The notes under the pieces were generated by a model, which worked only from the letters and a program-made list of their open reading frames with translations, was not told the origin of the DNA and ran no database searches. The translations under genes and the position numbers were made by a program. This document shows positions 18,130 to 27,158 of a DNA stretch of 64,000 nucleotides, one piece after another. The stretch is taken from the NCBI RefSeq assembly GCF_035555955.1, contig NZ_DATMGA010000039.1, positions 1 to 64,000 on the forward strand, in the 5' to 3' direction. This DNA is from Eoetvoesia sp035555955 (GTDB taxonomy: Bacteria > Pseudomonadota > Gammaproteobacteria > Burkholderiales > Burkholderiaceae_B). Positions within the stretch are counted from its first letter, which is position 1; each line of letters begins with the position of its first letter.

Positions 18130-19269
18130 CTACTGCACCAGCTTCCACTTGCCGTTTTCTATCTGAACCATGACGCCCGAGCGGCTGTCCATGCCATTGT
18201 GATCCGTCTTGCTCATATTGAAGACCCCCTGCGTTCCAACCACTTCCTTGCTGGCTTCCAGCGCGTCACGCAGCGCCGCGCGGAAATCGGCGGATCCCGG
18301 CTTGGACTTCTTGGCGGCCTGCGCAACGGCATGGTCCGCCAAGAGGTAGGCATCCCAGGCAATAGCGGAAAATGCATTGAGCGTGCCTTTGCCATATGCC
18401 TTTTCGTAGACCGCCTTGAAGTTCAAGGCTACCTTCTTGATGGGATTGCTATCGGGCAACTGCTCAGCGACGACGACCGGACCGGCCACGGCGTATGTGC
18501 CGTTCAAGGATTTGCCTCCGACGCGCAGGAAATCGTTGTTGATGATGCCGGAGTTGTTATAGATTAAACCTTTATAGCCGCGCTCCCGCAATGGGGCATA
18601 GGGCAAGGCCCCCGCCGTACCCGAGCCCCCAAGCAGTATGGCGTCGGGCCTGGCGGCGATCAATCGCAGCACCTGCCCCGTCACGCTGTTGTCGGTCCGC
18701 GCATAGCGCTCGTTGGCCACGACAGCGATGTCCGTATCCTTGATGTTGTGCTTGAAACCCGACAGCACAAGGTCTCCCCAGGAATCAGAATACCCCAGAT
18801 AGCCCACCCTCTTTACGCCGTGCTGCTTCATGCTTGCCGCAACGGATCCCATGCCGATACTCGGCGGCATGGGAACGGAAAACGACCAGGGGTATTTCTG
18901 GGCCGTGATCGGTATGGGCGACAGTGAAATTTGCGGGGTCTTCAATTCCTGCACGACTTCCGCAACCGCCATGGCGGTTGGCGCGCTGCCCGACCCAATG
19001 ATCAAGTCCACCTTATCCTGCTCGATGAGTTTGCGGGCCAGCTTCACCGTCAAAGTCGGATCGGTCTGGTCATCCTGGACAATATAATCGACAGGCACGC
19101 CGCCCAGCGTCTTCGGCATCAGCAAAACCGAATTTTTAAAAGGTATGCCCAACGAAGCGCCCGGCCCGGTCTCGCCAAGGATGACACCTACCTTCATCCT
19201 GGCCTGAACCGCCAGGGGCAAAATTGCCGCCAAAGCCATGACAAGCCAGCGTTTTCCCAATTTTTTCAT
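18130..19269 (-). CDS. Branched-chain amino acid-type ABC substrate-binding protein (orphan)
   Basis: The 379-aa protein starts at ATG 19269, with GGAG seven bases upstream, and has a signal peptide ending L-A-V-Q-A. The periplasmic-binding type I fold shows in G-V-I-L-G-E-T-G-P-G, I-G-S-G-S-A-P-T-A-M-A and F-S-A-I-A-W-D-A-Y. It belongs to the LivK/Leu-Ile-Val binding family, whose members often bind aromatic acids or amides. No permease or ATPase genes adjoin it, so it probably works with a transporter encoded elsewhere. It is 133 bp downstream of the acyl-CoA ligase gene and may be co-transcribed with it. Confidence 0.87.
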   Translation of the reverse strand: MKKLGKRWLVMALAAILPLAVQARMKVGVILGETGPGASLGIPFKNSVLLMPKTLGGVPVDYIVQDDQTDPTLTVKLARKLIEQDKVDLIIGSGSAPTAMAVAEVVQELKTPQISLSPIPITAQKYPWSFSVPMPPSIGMGSVAASMKQHGVKRVGYLGYSDSWGDLVLSGFKHNIKDTDIAVVANERYARTDNSVTGQVLRLIAARPDAILLGGSGTAGALPYAPLRERGYKGLIYNNSGIINNDFLRVGGKSLNGTYAVAGPVVVAEQLPDSNPIKKVALNFKAVYEKAYGKGTLNAFSAIAWDAYLLADHAVAQAAKKSKPGSADFRAALRDALEASKEVVGTQGVFNMSKTDHNGMDSRSGVMVQIENGKWKLVQ

Positions 19270-19402
19270 CTGCGTCTCCAAGATTTATCAAGGAATAAAA
19301 CAAAACATCGACATCCCGGCCGGCGCGCCGCGATCCTCACCACCGCCACGACGCCGCTGGCACCGATGCCCCCCAACTCCAACTGCGCCTTAATTGGCGA
19401 AC

Positions 19403-20968
19403 CTAAGAAACCTGCCTGTCTTGCGAGGCCCAGAACGGCGCCCGCAGCGCTTTCTTGTCTACCTTGCGGGTGCTGACCAGCCGTGGCAATTGATCCAGGA
19501 ACTCCACATGCGTCGGTTTTTTATAGCTGCCGATAAGACCGCGGCAATGGGCGATCAAATCCGATTGGGAAACAGCGTGTCCCGGTTTTGTCACGATGAA
19601 CGCCATGACCGACTCCCCCCACTTGGGATCGGGCACACCAATGACCGCGGCGTCGAGCACTGCGGGGTGCAGCAATAAAGCTTCCTCCACCTCCCGCGAG
19701 TAGATGTTCTCGCCGCCCGACACGATCATGTCTTTTTTGCGATCGACGACGAACAGAAAATGCTCCGCGTCGAAATACCCGATATCTCCGGTAAGGAACC
19801 ATCCGTCGACCAAGGCCTCTTGCGTCGCCACAGGATTCTTCCAGTACCCCTGCATCAGGGACTTTGATTTGATCCATATGTCGCCGCACTCTCCCGTGGC
19901 GCAATCCGACCCGTCCGCCCGGACAGTGCGGATGTCCGTGCCCAGATATGGCTGCCCCGCGGAAGCAAGCCGACGCACCTGGGCTGGATCTCCTTGCGTC
20001 ACATGCTGGTGCTTGAGCAGGACCGAGCCAAGGCCATTCTCCGTCATGCCGTAGATTTGCATGAAGATCGATCCGAAAGCCTCGCAAGCTCGCCGAGACA
20101 AGGCCTCCGACATCGGGGCGGAGGCATAGCAGACCGTCCGCAGGCTTGAAACATCGAAAACCCGCTTCTCCATTATTTCCAGCATCATCTGTATCATCGT
20201 CGGCGCCAGATGCGCGGCTGTGACCCGTTCTGACTCGATGCTTTCGAGTATTGCCCTCGCATCGAAATCGCGATGCAAGACAATGGTCGCCCCCACGTAC
20301 AAGAACGTCAGCAGTTCCGTCGGGCCGCCGATGTGGTAGAACGGCATGACGATAAGCATACGGTCGGTCTGGGCCGCGGTGTGTGACAAAGCCTGAACAC
20401 GGGCTTGCTCCAGTTGTGCCTCGTTGCCCAGCATGGCGCCTTTGGCCTTGCCGGTCGTGCCGCTGGTATAGATGATGAATACAACGTCGTCTTCGGACGC
20501 GCGTATTCCGGGCGCCGCCGGCACGCAGTCCGCAATGAAGTCTTCGTACTCGGTCGACCATGCCGGGCCCTGGCCACTGCCCCGTATACGGATGTAGACC
20601 ATTGAGTCCGGAAGCTGGGCGCGCAGTATCTCGACCCTTGAGGCAAATTCATCCTCGAAGAACAGAACCGCCGGCTCGGCGTCTTGCAAAATCGACAGTT
20701 GCTCCCTGTCCGACAGACGATAGTTGATGCCCAAGCCGATGAATCCGCCCAGGCCGGCCGCGCCGTACACCTCCAGATACTCCGGCGTATTGCGCGACAA
20801 CACAGCCAATCGCGCCTGACGCGGCATGCCGGCATTCATCAAGGCGCCAATAAGCCGCTTGACGCGATCCGCCAACTGCGCATGGGTCAGTGTTTCGCCT
20901 TCAAAACATATCGCTGGATGCGGGCCAAAGCACATGGCATTGTGTTCGAGGATATCTCCAATAATCAT
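19403..20968 (-). CDS. AMP-forming acyl-CoA synthetase
   Basis: The 521-aa product has the adenylation motif I-I-Y-T-S-G-T-T-G-K-A-K-G, the Y-G-M-T-E-N motif, L-T-G-D-I-G-Y-F-D and the hinge region V-D-R-K-K-D-M. It activates a carboxylic acid to its CoA thioester with ATP. The start overlaps the MaoC stop by 4 bp. It is in an operon with acyl-CoA dehydrogenase, dienelactone hydrolase and MaoC hydratase, which points to beta-oxidation-like breakdown of an uncommon acid. Confidence 0.9.
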   Translation of the reverse strand: MIIGDILEHNAMCFGPHPAICFEGETLTHAQLADRVKRLIGALMNAGMPRQARLAVLSRNTPEYLEVYGAAGLGGFIGLGINYRLSDREQLSILQDAEPAVLFFEDEFASRVEILRAQLPDSMVYIRIRGSGQGPAWSTEYEDFIADCVPAAPGIRASEDDVVFIIYTSGTTGKAKGAMLGNEAQLEQARVQALSHTAAQTDRMLIVMPFYHIGGPTELLTFLYVGATIVLHRDFDARAILESIESERVTAAHLAPTMIQMMLEIMEKRVFDVSSLRTVCYASAPMSEALSRRACEAFGSIFMQIYGMTENGLGSVLLKHQHVTQGDPAQVRRLASAGQPYLGTDIRTVRADGSDCATGECGDIWIKSKSLMQGYWKNPVATQEALVDGWFLTGDIGYFDAEHFLFVVDRKKDMIVSGGENIYSREVEEALLLHPAVLDAAVIGVPDPKWGESVMAFIVTKPGHAVSQSDLIAHCRGLIGSYKKPTHVEFLDQLPRLVSTRKVDKKALRAPFWASQDRQVS

Positions 20969-21426
20969 GATGCTTGCGCCCCTCGCTCAACCAGCAAAGC
21001 AGAAATCCCTTCATGGGCGATGGCGCCCGAAGCCTTCACCAGCCGGATGCGCCGCTCCAGCACGCCACGAGCGGGATTCGACGTGATCCTCTTGCCTATG
21101 ATTTCAACCTCGGCATATAACGTGTCTCCCGCAAATACGGGCTGCAGGTAACGCCATTCGCGCACGCCGAGATCCGCTATGACGGCGCGTCCCAGGCTCG
21201 GCAAATCGGCCGCGAGGCCTGTCGCCACCAGCAGGCAATAGCTGCCATGCAGGATTCTTTGGCCCGGCCCGGTATGGCGCGCGAACTCGCCATCGGCGTG
21301 AATAGGATGCCAGCCGCCGCTGATCATGCAGGAAAAGCTCAAATCAGCCTCGGTCAGCGTGCGTCCGCCGCTGTGGCCCCGGTCTCCGATTTCGAGCGCG
21401 TCAAAGGGAATCGCCGCCGGCATCAT
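20965..21426 (-). CDS. MaoC-like (R)-hydratase/dehydratase
   Basis: The 153-aa single hot-dog-fold protein has the MaoC signature H-P-I-H-A-D after a substrate loop, then G-Q-R-I-L-H-G and an A-G-D-T-L element. Family members hydrate trans-2-enoyl-CoA or mesaconyl-CoA-type intermediates. It overlaps both neighbours by 4 bp, so translation of the operon is coupled. The ligase, dehydrogenase and hydratase would give activation, desaturation and hydration in turn. Confidence 0.85.
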   Translation of the reverse strand: MMPAAIPFDALEIGDRGHSGGRTLTEADLSFSCMISGGWHPIHADGEFARHTGPGQRILHGSYCLLVATGLAADLPSLGRAVIADLGVREWRYLQPVFAGDTLYAEVEIIGKRITSNPARGVLERRIRLVKASGAIAHEGISALLVERGAQAS

Positions 21427-22121
21427 GGCTGACCTCCGCCCAGTGCATGCCGCAGAAACTCTTCCGTGCGTTGGTGCGCAAGCTGGATCGCCGCAGGGTC
21501 GCCGCGGGTATAAAAGCCATGGCCGGCCTCTTCGTAGAAGTAGATCACCGCATGGGGGCTAGCGCTCAACCCATCCCTGATGGATTCCTGTATTGGCTGC
21601 GGCACGTATTCGTCTTTGATTCCAAAGTGCAGGATGATCGGGCTCTTCAGCTCTTTGGCTTGATCAATGTTCCGCTCGATCCCCACGCCGTAGTAGGCCA
21701 CGGCGGCGTCTACGTCCAGCCTGGCGCACGCCATATAGCTGAGCCGCCCACCCAGGCATAGCCCGGCTACCGCCACCTTGCCGCAAAAACCGGGAAGCCC
21801 GCGTATGTGCGACACCGTCCGGCCAATATCCTGCAATCCTGTTTCTTCGTCGAACTGCTTCAAAAGCAGCATGGCTCGCTGAATATCTTCTTTGGAATGG
21901 CTCAGCTCGACGCCGGGCTCCAGGCGCCAGAAAAGATCGGGCGCATATACCAGATAGCCATCTTGCGCATAGCGGTCAGCCACACGCCGTATTGTCGACG
22001 TCACGCCGAATATTTCCTGCAGCAAAACGATTGCGTTGCCGTTGGGTTGCGCAGGAATGCTTACATAAGCGCTGAAACTGCGGCCGTCCCCGGTCTTGAT
22101 ATTTTCATTCACTGAAGCCAT
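21423..22121 (-). CDS. Dienelactone hydrolase family protein
   Basis: The 232-aa alpha/beta hydrolase has the nucleophile motif G-L-C-L-G-G (Cys rather than Ser), an Asp in F-G-I-K-D-E and a His in E-A-G-H-G-F-Y, which form the dienelactone hydrolase triad. Members open lactone rings in aromatic degradation. A GGGGAG site lies before the ATG. It lies between the acyl-CoA dehydrogenase and MaoC genes, so it may open a lactone before CoA activation; this is inference. Confidence 0.87.
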   Translation of the reverse strand: MASVNENIKTGDGRSFSAYVSIPAQPNGNAIVLLQEIFGVTSTIRRVADRYAQDGYLVYAPDLFWRLEPGVELSHSKEDIQRAMLLLKQFDEETGLQDIGRTVSHIRGLPGFCGKVAVAGLCLGGRLSYMACARLDVDAAVAYYGVGIERNIDQAKELKSPIILHFGIKDEYVPQPIQESIRDGLSASPHAVIYFYEEAGHGFYTRGDPAAIQLAHQRTEEFLRHALGGGQP

Positions 22122-22132
22122 ATCTCCCCTCG

Positions 22133-23293
22133 TTAAAATTCATAGCTGCCGCTGAGTATCTCGCGGGCAATGGAATTTCGATGTATCTCGGTAGTGCCAT
22201 AGCCAATGGCCATTCCGCGCACATCGCGAAAGTACCGCTCGTACGGATACTCCTCGGAAAGCCCATAGGCCCCCGCAAGCTGCATGGCCTCGTTCGTTAC
22301 TCGAATGGCCATTTGATTGACAAAGGTCTTGGTAATGGACGTGTCGACGATACTGGGCTGGCCTGCGTCCACCCTGCTTGCCGCGCGGTACAGCAAGGCG
22401 CGGGCAGCCTCGATCTCGATTGCCATGTCGGCGAGTTTCCATTGCACGCCCTGGTTTTCAGCCAAAGGGCGTCCGAACTGCTGCCGGTCCTGGATATGTT
22501 TGGTGATACGCTGAAATGCCGCCTGGGCAACGCCAAGGCAAATCGGAGGGTTGCCCGAAATACGATCCGCATCGAGCACACTCAGCAAATCTCGCACACG
22601 CCCCGCGGGCAAAAATATATTTTCAGCAGGAATATGGCAGCCTTGAAAAACGAGTTCCGCCATGCCGGTGCCACGCAGGCCAAGCAGATCCAAATGACGT
22701 CCGACAGAAAAGCCGGGGGTTCCCCTTTCGACCAGTATGACTCCGACTCCGCGCAAGCCCGGCTCGTCCGTCAGTCGAACCAGCACCATGAAAAGATCCG
22801 AGACCTGAGCCCCCGTGCACCATAGCTTGGAGCCATTCACGACATAGCCGGCTCCATCCGGGACAGCCCGGGTCTTGACGTTGCCGATGTCCGAGCCGGC
22901 ATCCGGTTCGGACATGCTCCATGCCGCAAAGAGCTTGCCGGCAGCAAGGCGCGGAAGATACTGCTCTTTTTGCGCCTCCGACCCAAGGCGCGTTATAGCG
23001 CGCGTCGTAGCGCCGTCGGTACACGAAAACAATATCGCGGTGTTGGCGCACGAGCGCGCAATTTGCTCGCTTACCAGCACAAGATCCAGCAGCCCAAGCT
23101 CGGTGCCGCCATATTGCTCGGGAATGGAAATGCCCGTGTATTGATGGTCGGCCAGGATTTTCATGTTTTCCACCGGGGGACTATACGTGCGGTCGGCATG
23201 CGCCGCATTGGGCTCAAAATACTTTTCCGCCAAGCCTCTGACTGTCTCGCGCATCAAAATCTGTTCGGGACTGAACCCAAATGGCCGCATCAT
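22133..23293 (-). CDS. Acyl-CoA dehydrogenase
   Basis: The 386-aa product follows the acyl-CoA dehydrogenase layout: an N-terminal helical domain, the FAD/substrate motif W-S-M-S-E-P-D-A-G-S-D and a C-terminal domain with Q-F-G-R-P-L-A-E-N-Q-G-V-Q-W and a Y-G-T-T-E-I-H-R motif. The Glu-equivalent base position cannot be assigned with certainty. It is the first gene of the acyl-CoA operon, divergent from a LysR gene. It starts with ATG-ATG; the first is used here. Confidence 0.9.
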   Translation of the reverse strand: MMRPFGFSPEQILMRETVRGLAEKYFEPNAAHADRTYSPPVENMKILADHQYTGISIPEQYGGTELGLLDLVLVSEQIARSCANTAILFSCTDGATTRAITRLGSEAQKEQYLPRLAAGKLFAAWSMSEPDAGSDIGNVKTRAVPDGAGYVVNGSKLWCTGAQVSDLFMVLVRLTDEPGLRGVGVILVERGTPGFSVGRHLDLLGLRGTGMAELVFQGCHIPAENIFLPAGRVRDLLSVLDADRISGNPPICLGVAQAAFQRITKHIQDRQQFGRPLAENQGVQWKLADMAIEIEAARALLYRAASRVDAGQPSIVDTSITKTFVNQMAIRVTNEAMQLAGAYGLSEEYPYERYFRDVRGMAIGYGTTEIHRNSIAREILSGSYEF

Positions 23294-23386
23294 AGGGAAT
23301 CCTTCGTTTCAACGATTCTGTCCGTACCATCATCCACGGACGCCCACTCATCCAATTCATTCAAGAAGGGGTCTACCTAAAATATA

Positions 23387-23409
23387 TAGACGGAGATATC
23401 ATCGGTCTA
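23387..23409. promoter_or_regulatory. Inverted repeat between acyl-CoA operon and LysR gene
   Basis: TAGACGGA and TCGGTCTA arms (seven of eight bases pair) flank a 7-base spacer at 23387-23409. This size and spacing suit a LysR-type binding site, and the position between the divergent genes, 22 bases before the LysR start, suggests autoregulation. Inferred from symmetry only. Confidence 0.5.
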
Positions 23410-23431
23410 GAACATATCGAACATAGACACT

Positions 23432-24385
23432 ATGCCTAATATGAATATTTACAAGATCGACTTGAATCTCCTTCTTGTGTTCGACGCGTTGATGCAAGAA
23501 CGCAACGTGACAAGAGCGGGAGAGCGCATCGGTTTAAGCCAGCCGGCGATGAGCCACGCACTCACGCGGCTGCGCAAGCTATGCAACGACCCGCTTTTCG
23601 TTCGAATTCGAACCGGCATGGAGCCGACCCCGTTTGCGCAACAGCTAAGCAGTTCAGTACATAAAGGGCTACGAACACTGCAAGAAGGACTGGATGGCAC
23701 GGTCGCCTTCGATCCGGCCACCTCCAGCCGCACTTTTCAAATCGTGATGAGCGATATGGGCGAAGTCGTGTATTTGCCGCCGTTGATGACGACGCTGAAG
23801 AAAGTGGCGCCAAGCATTGATGTACGTGTATTGCAACTGCCTCGCGAACGCTACCAGGAAGTATTCGAATCAGGCGCCGCCGATCTCGCCATTGGCGTGT
23901 CGTCGACGCTGCAAACCGGGTTTTATCAACAAAGGCTATTTTCCGACGGCTATGTTTGCATCATGCGAAGCGACCATCCGCGCATTGGAACAACGCTGAG
24001 CCTGGCCCAGTTCGAGGCGGAGTCTCATGTCATGATCGAACCTACGGGATCGCGCTATAGCGGGGTTGTCTCATCAAACACCACACCGACGCTTATAGAA
24101 CGCAAGCTGGCTGAATACGGCTTGAAGCGCCGCATAGCCCTGCGCGTGCCGCATTTCACCGTCGTGCCTACCATTCTGCAAACCACCGATTTCATCGCGA
24201 CGGTTCCACAGCAGGTCATAACCAGGGCCGATACGCCCCGCAATCTAAAAATGCTTCCTCTTCCCTTTGACGTTCCAAACTTCGTCATCCGCCAATTCTG
24301 GCATCAACGCAATCATCATGACGACGCCAACCGATGGCTGCGCGGCATCATCGCCAACCTCTTCGCCGACCATAAGAAGCCTTGA
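23432..24385 (+). CDS. LysR-family transcriptional regulator
   Basis: The 317-aa product has the LysR winged helix (about residues 5-65, with L-S-Q-P-A-M-S-H-A-L-T-R-L and the L-F-V-R-I wing) and an NodD/NahR-like effector domain. It could start at 23432 or at the ATG nine bases on. It is divergent from the acyl-CoA dehydrogenase operon and likely activates it in response to a pathway intermediate. Confidence 0.88.
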   Translation: MPNMNIYKIDLNLLLVFDALMQERNVTRAGERIGLSQPAMSHALTRLRKLCNDPLFVRIRTGMEPTPFAQQLSSSVHKGLRTLQEGLDGTVAFDPATSSRTFQIVMSDMGEVVYLPPLMTTLKKVAPSIDVRVLQLPRERYQEVFESGAADLAIGVSSTLQTGFYQQRLFSDGYVCIMRSDHPRIGTTLSLAQFEAESHVMIEPTGSRYSGVVSSNTTPTLIERKLAEYGLKRRIALRVPHFTVVPTILQTTDFIATVPQQVITRADTPRNLKMLPLPFDVPNFVIRQFWHQRNHHDDANRWLRGIIANLFADHKKP

Positions 24386-24416
24386 TGAATGCAAGGCGGT
24401 ATTCAAAGGCAGGGGG

Positions 24417-25217
24417 CTATCGGTTAGCCGCAACTTGGAACGGAGATGACGAAGACTCTTCGTCGGTACGCTCCCAGATTTCACGCGCGATAGGATCGCG
24501 CAGTTCCTCGGCGATATGACCGACCAAACCAATAGCGCGTCCTATGACGGCAAGGCCCCGGCACAACTTCCAGGGGATGGAGAGCTCGCAAGCCAAAGCG
24601 CCCAGCGCCCCAGTGGCATTGACTGGCAACATGCCGGGCTTGGCAAGCGCGCGTTCCGCCTCTGCGGAGATAAGCAGCATCAACTCGACATAACGACCAC
24701 TGACACCATGCTCTTCGGCGAGTTGAAATAATCTGGGGGTACGCGGATCTATGGGTTTATGAAGGGGGTGCCCGATTCCCGGTATCGTGCGTTTGGCCGC
24801 GATGTGGTCGGCGACGATTTTCTTCGCCAACTGCGGCAGACCGGACTCTCCGCCACCCGAGGCCAAGCCTTCCTGGAGAATGCGGGCGGCCCCTTCCGCC
24901 GTGCCCGCAAAAGTCGTGCCCATACCGCACAAACCTGCCGCGACTGCAGACTGCAGCGACTCGGGGGCTCCCAGGTAAGTCAGGCGGGCGGCAATGGCCA
25001 TTGGCGTCATGCCGTGTTCCACCAGGGTGGCGAGCATGGCATTGAACACGACGGATTCGTCCGGAGTCGGGACACGTCCCTTGATTTCCAAAAAAGCGAA
25101 CTCGCCCAAATTCAGCTTCCCGAGCACATCGTTCGTCAGATCAAGACCGCATACGGTAATGCTGTCTGCCGTGCTTCGGCCCATCCCGGAGCGAAGCGCT
25201 TTACGTTGATGGCCCAT
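24417..25217 (-). CDS. Citryl-CoA lyase-like protein (citrate synthase superfamily)
   Basis: The 266-aa product is shorter than citrate synthase (about 430 aa) but keeps the catalytic core: G-M-G-T-T-F-A-G-T-A, the His in G-I-G-H-P-L-H-K and a C-terminal V-G-H-I-A-E-E-L region. This matches the Ccl-type citryl-CoA lyase group, which cleaves citryl-CoA-like 3-hydroxyacyl-CoA thioesters. A GGGG-rich ribosome site precedes ATG 25217. It is convergent with the LysR gene. It could cleave the product of the neighbouring acyl-CoA operon; this is inference. Confidence 0.75.
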   Translation of the reverse strand: MGHQRKALRSGMGRSTADSITVCGLDLTNDVLGKLNLGEFAFLEIKGRVPTPDESVVFNAMLATLVEHGMTPMAIAARLTYLGAPESLQSAVAAGLCGMGTTFAGTAEGAARILQEGLASGGGESGLPQLAKKIVADHIAAKRTIPGIGHPLHKPIDPRTPRLFQLAEEHGVSGRYVELMLLISAEAERALAKPGMLPVNATGALGALACELSIPWKLCRGLAVIGRAIGLVGHIAEELRDPIAREIWERTDEESSSSPFQVAANR

Positions 25218-25324
25218 GCCCCACCCCTTTTATATTCACTGGCTTGCAAAAAACAATAACACCCAAGCATTGCATGAACAACACGCGGTGGACATACCTA
25301 TTATTAGAGCCACGAATATAAGAA

Positions 25325-26092
25325 TCAGCCTGACGAACGCCGCCCCCGCCACTCATGGCGGATCATCAGGCCGGCTCCCAGCAAAACGGCCAGCGCCATC
25401 AGGTACCAGGTGATGGCGTATCCCAGATGGGTGTTGCGGAAATGAGTGGTCGTCTGGCCGCCTAGCGGCCAGCCTTGCGGGTTTGCACCGGCGTCGGCAT
25501 CGACGAAATACGGCGCGGCCGGCGCATTGCCCAGGCCTTCCGCCTTGAGAATAGCGGCTACGTCGCGTGAATACCACTGCCCGGCGTCGGGGCGATTGGG
25601 GCGCAGGAAGCCGCCATGAGGTTCAGTGAAGCGCAGCAGTCCGGTCACGGCGGTGTCGCCTTCCGGCACGCTTGTTTTTGCGCTGCCCGAGGCATCGGCG
25701 AGATCTGGAGGAATATAGCCCCGGTTGACCAGTACGATGAAACCGCCATCGGTCTTGAATGGAGCCATGACCCAGTAGCCGTAGCCCCTGGGGCTGGTGC
25801 CATGCACCAGAGTCTGCTTGCCGGAAAGAAAGCGGCCTTCCAGCCGCACATGCAGGTACTGCAGTTGGCCGTTCTCGATGTCCGGCCAGGCCGATGGGCC
25901 AGGGGCGGCAACCGGCGGCGCGTGAATGCGCGTGGAGACGTCGTGGATCAGCTTGAGCTTCCAGTCCAGGCGGTGCAACTGCCAGTTTCCCAGCAGGATG
26001 AACCCGGCGAAGGCGCAGACCGCCAATACCATCCAGACCATGAAGCCGCGGCCTGGACGGGCTCCCTCCGGGCCGCCGGATGCCGGCGTCAC
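25325..26092 (-). CDS. SURF1-family oxidase assembly protein
   Basis: The 255-aa product has two membrane segments, one near each end, around a periplasmic domain. The first ends in G-N-W-Q-L-H-R, whose His is the SURF1 heme-site residue; the other typical motifs are V-N-R-G-Y-I-P and a C-terminal Y-A-I-T-W-Y segment. It starts with GTG, overlapping the cyoD stop (GTGA), and is the last gene of the cyo operon. Surf1 proteins tied to quinol oxidases are known in Paracoccus, where they bind heme during oxidase assembly. Confidence 0.9.
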   Translation of the reverse strand: MTPASGGPEGARPGRGFMVWMVLAVCAFAGFILLGNWQLHRLDWKLKLIHDVSTRIHAPPVAAPGPSAWPDIENGQLQYLHVRLEGRFLSGKQTLVHGTSPRGYGYWVMAPFKTDGGFIVLVNRGYIPPDLADASGSAKTSVPEGDTAVTGLLRFTEPHGGFLRPNRPDAGQWYSRDVAAILKAEGLGNAPAAPYFVDADAGANPQGWPLGGQTTTHFRNTHLGYAITWYLMALAVLLGAGLMIRHEWRGRRSSG

Positions 26093-26535
26093 GACGAAGG
26101 CGTGGTCATCGTCATGGGCATGGACATGGGCATGGGCATGGAGTGCTGAGGCTGCGACGTCGTCGGCATCATGCCTGGCATCATGTTCATGTTTTCGTGG
26201 TAGAGCACCCAGATGGAGGCCCCCAGCACAATGACCACCAGCACGGTGGAGAAGATGAAGGCCAGCATGTTCCAGCCGCCTTCCGAGCGGGTATCCAGAT
26301 GCAGGAAGTAGACAATGTGCACGACGATTTGCGCAACGGCCAGGATCAGCACGATGGCAATGGTGGCCGCACGGCTGTCGATGACCTGGTTCATGACCAG
26401 CCAGAACGGGATGATGGTAAGGATGGCCGCCAGCACGAAGCCCGTAAGGTAGCTGCGCAGCGAGCCTTCGTGCACGTGCAAGGCGTCGTCGTGGTGATCG
26501 GACGATGAAGCGCCGGACGGATGTGGTTGGCTCAT
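26089..26535 (-). CDS. cyoD: Cytochrome bo3 quinol oxidase subunit IV with Met-rich tail
   Basis: The 148-aa product has three membrane helices as in CyoD, including H-I-V-Y-F-L-H-L-D and a third helix ending I-W-V-L-Y-H. After this the protein goes on for about 34 residues with roughly a dozen Met and one His (N-M-N-M-M-P-G-M-M-P and later M-P-M-P-M-S-M-P-M). CyoD is usually near 110 aa. The tail looks like a Met-rich copper-binding segment, but this is not established. It overlaps cyoC and the SURF1 gene by 4 bp each. Confidence 0.9.
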   Translation of the reverse strand: MSQPHPSGASSSDHHDDALHVHEGSLRSYLTGFVLAAILTIIPFWLVMNQVIDSRAATIAIVLILAVAQIVVHIVYFLHLDTRSEGGWNMLAFIFSTVLVVIVLGASIWVLYHENMNMMPGMMPTTSQPQHSMPMPMSMPMTMTTPSS

Positions 26536-27158
26536 CGCAATACTCCTACCAGATAAACATAGCTGAAAACCCCGACCCAGACCAGATCCAGGAAGTGCCA
26601 GAACATGCTCAGGCAACGCAGCCGCCGGATGTTGTCCGGCGTGGCGCCGTACCGGTTCAACTGCACCATCAGCACGACCAGCCATATGACGCCGAAGGTC
26701 ACGTGCAGGCCGTGCGTGCCGACCAGGGCGAAGAACGAAGACAGGAACGCACTGCGGCCCGGCCCGGCGCCCTGGGCGATCATGTCGACGAACTCGTGGA
26801 TTTCCAGGCCCACGAAGCCGGCCGCCAGCAGGCCCGAGATGGCCAGCCAGCCAAGCATGGCGCGCTTGTTGCCCTGCTGGATCTGCAGCATCGCGAAGCC
26901 GAAGGTGACCGAGGAAACAAGCAGCAAGGCGGTGTTCCAGGCCAGGCCGACCAGATCGAATACCTGGCTGCCCGTCGGGCCGCCCGCATACTGGGTGCCC
27001 AGCACGGCGTTGGCGACGAACAGCGAGGCGAAGATGAAGCAATCGCTCATCAGGTAGATCCAGAACCCAAGCAGGGTTCCGTTATGGACGGGCGGCTCTT
27101 CGCGGCAATAGAACGTTGGCGCCGGGCGGCGGCTGCTGGCGATGGCGTCGGTGCTCAT
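26532..27158 (-). CDS. cyoC: Cytochrome bo3 quinol oxidase subunit III
   Basis: The 208-aa product has five membrane helices and the heme-copper oxidase subunit III features G-F-W-I-Y-L-M-S-D-C near the N-terminus, G-T-H-G-L-H-V-T-F-G in the middle and W-H-F-L-D-L-V-W near the end. It stabilises the core of the quinol oxidase. It overlaps cyoB and cyoD by 4 bp each. Confidence 0.94.
   Translation of the reverse strand: MSTDAIASSRRPAPTFYCREEPPVHNGTLLGFWIYLMSDCFIFASLFVANAVLGTQYAGGPTGSQVFDLVGLAWNTALLLVSSVTFGFAMLQIQQGNKRAMLGWLAISGLLAAGFVGLEIHEFVDMIAQGAGPGRSAFLSSFFALVGTHGLHVTFGVIWLVVLMVQLNRYGATPDNIRRLRCLSMFWHFLDLVWVGVFSYVYLVGVLR

Noticed and set aside
26089..27042. 317-codon frame that extends cyoD upstream
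   Set aside because: The upstream part overlaps cyoC in another frame and is Arg/Gly-rich shadow; cyoD starts at 26535.
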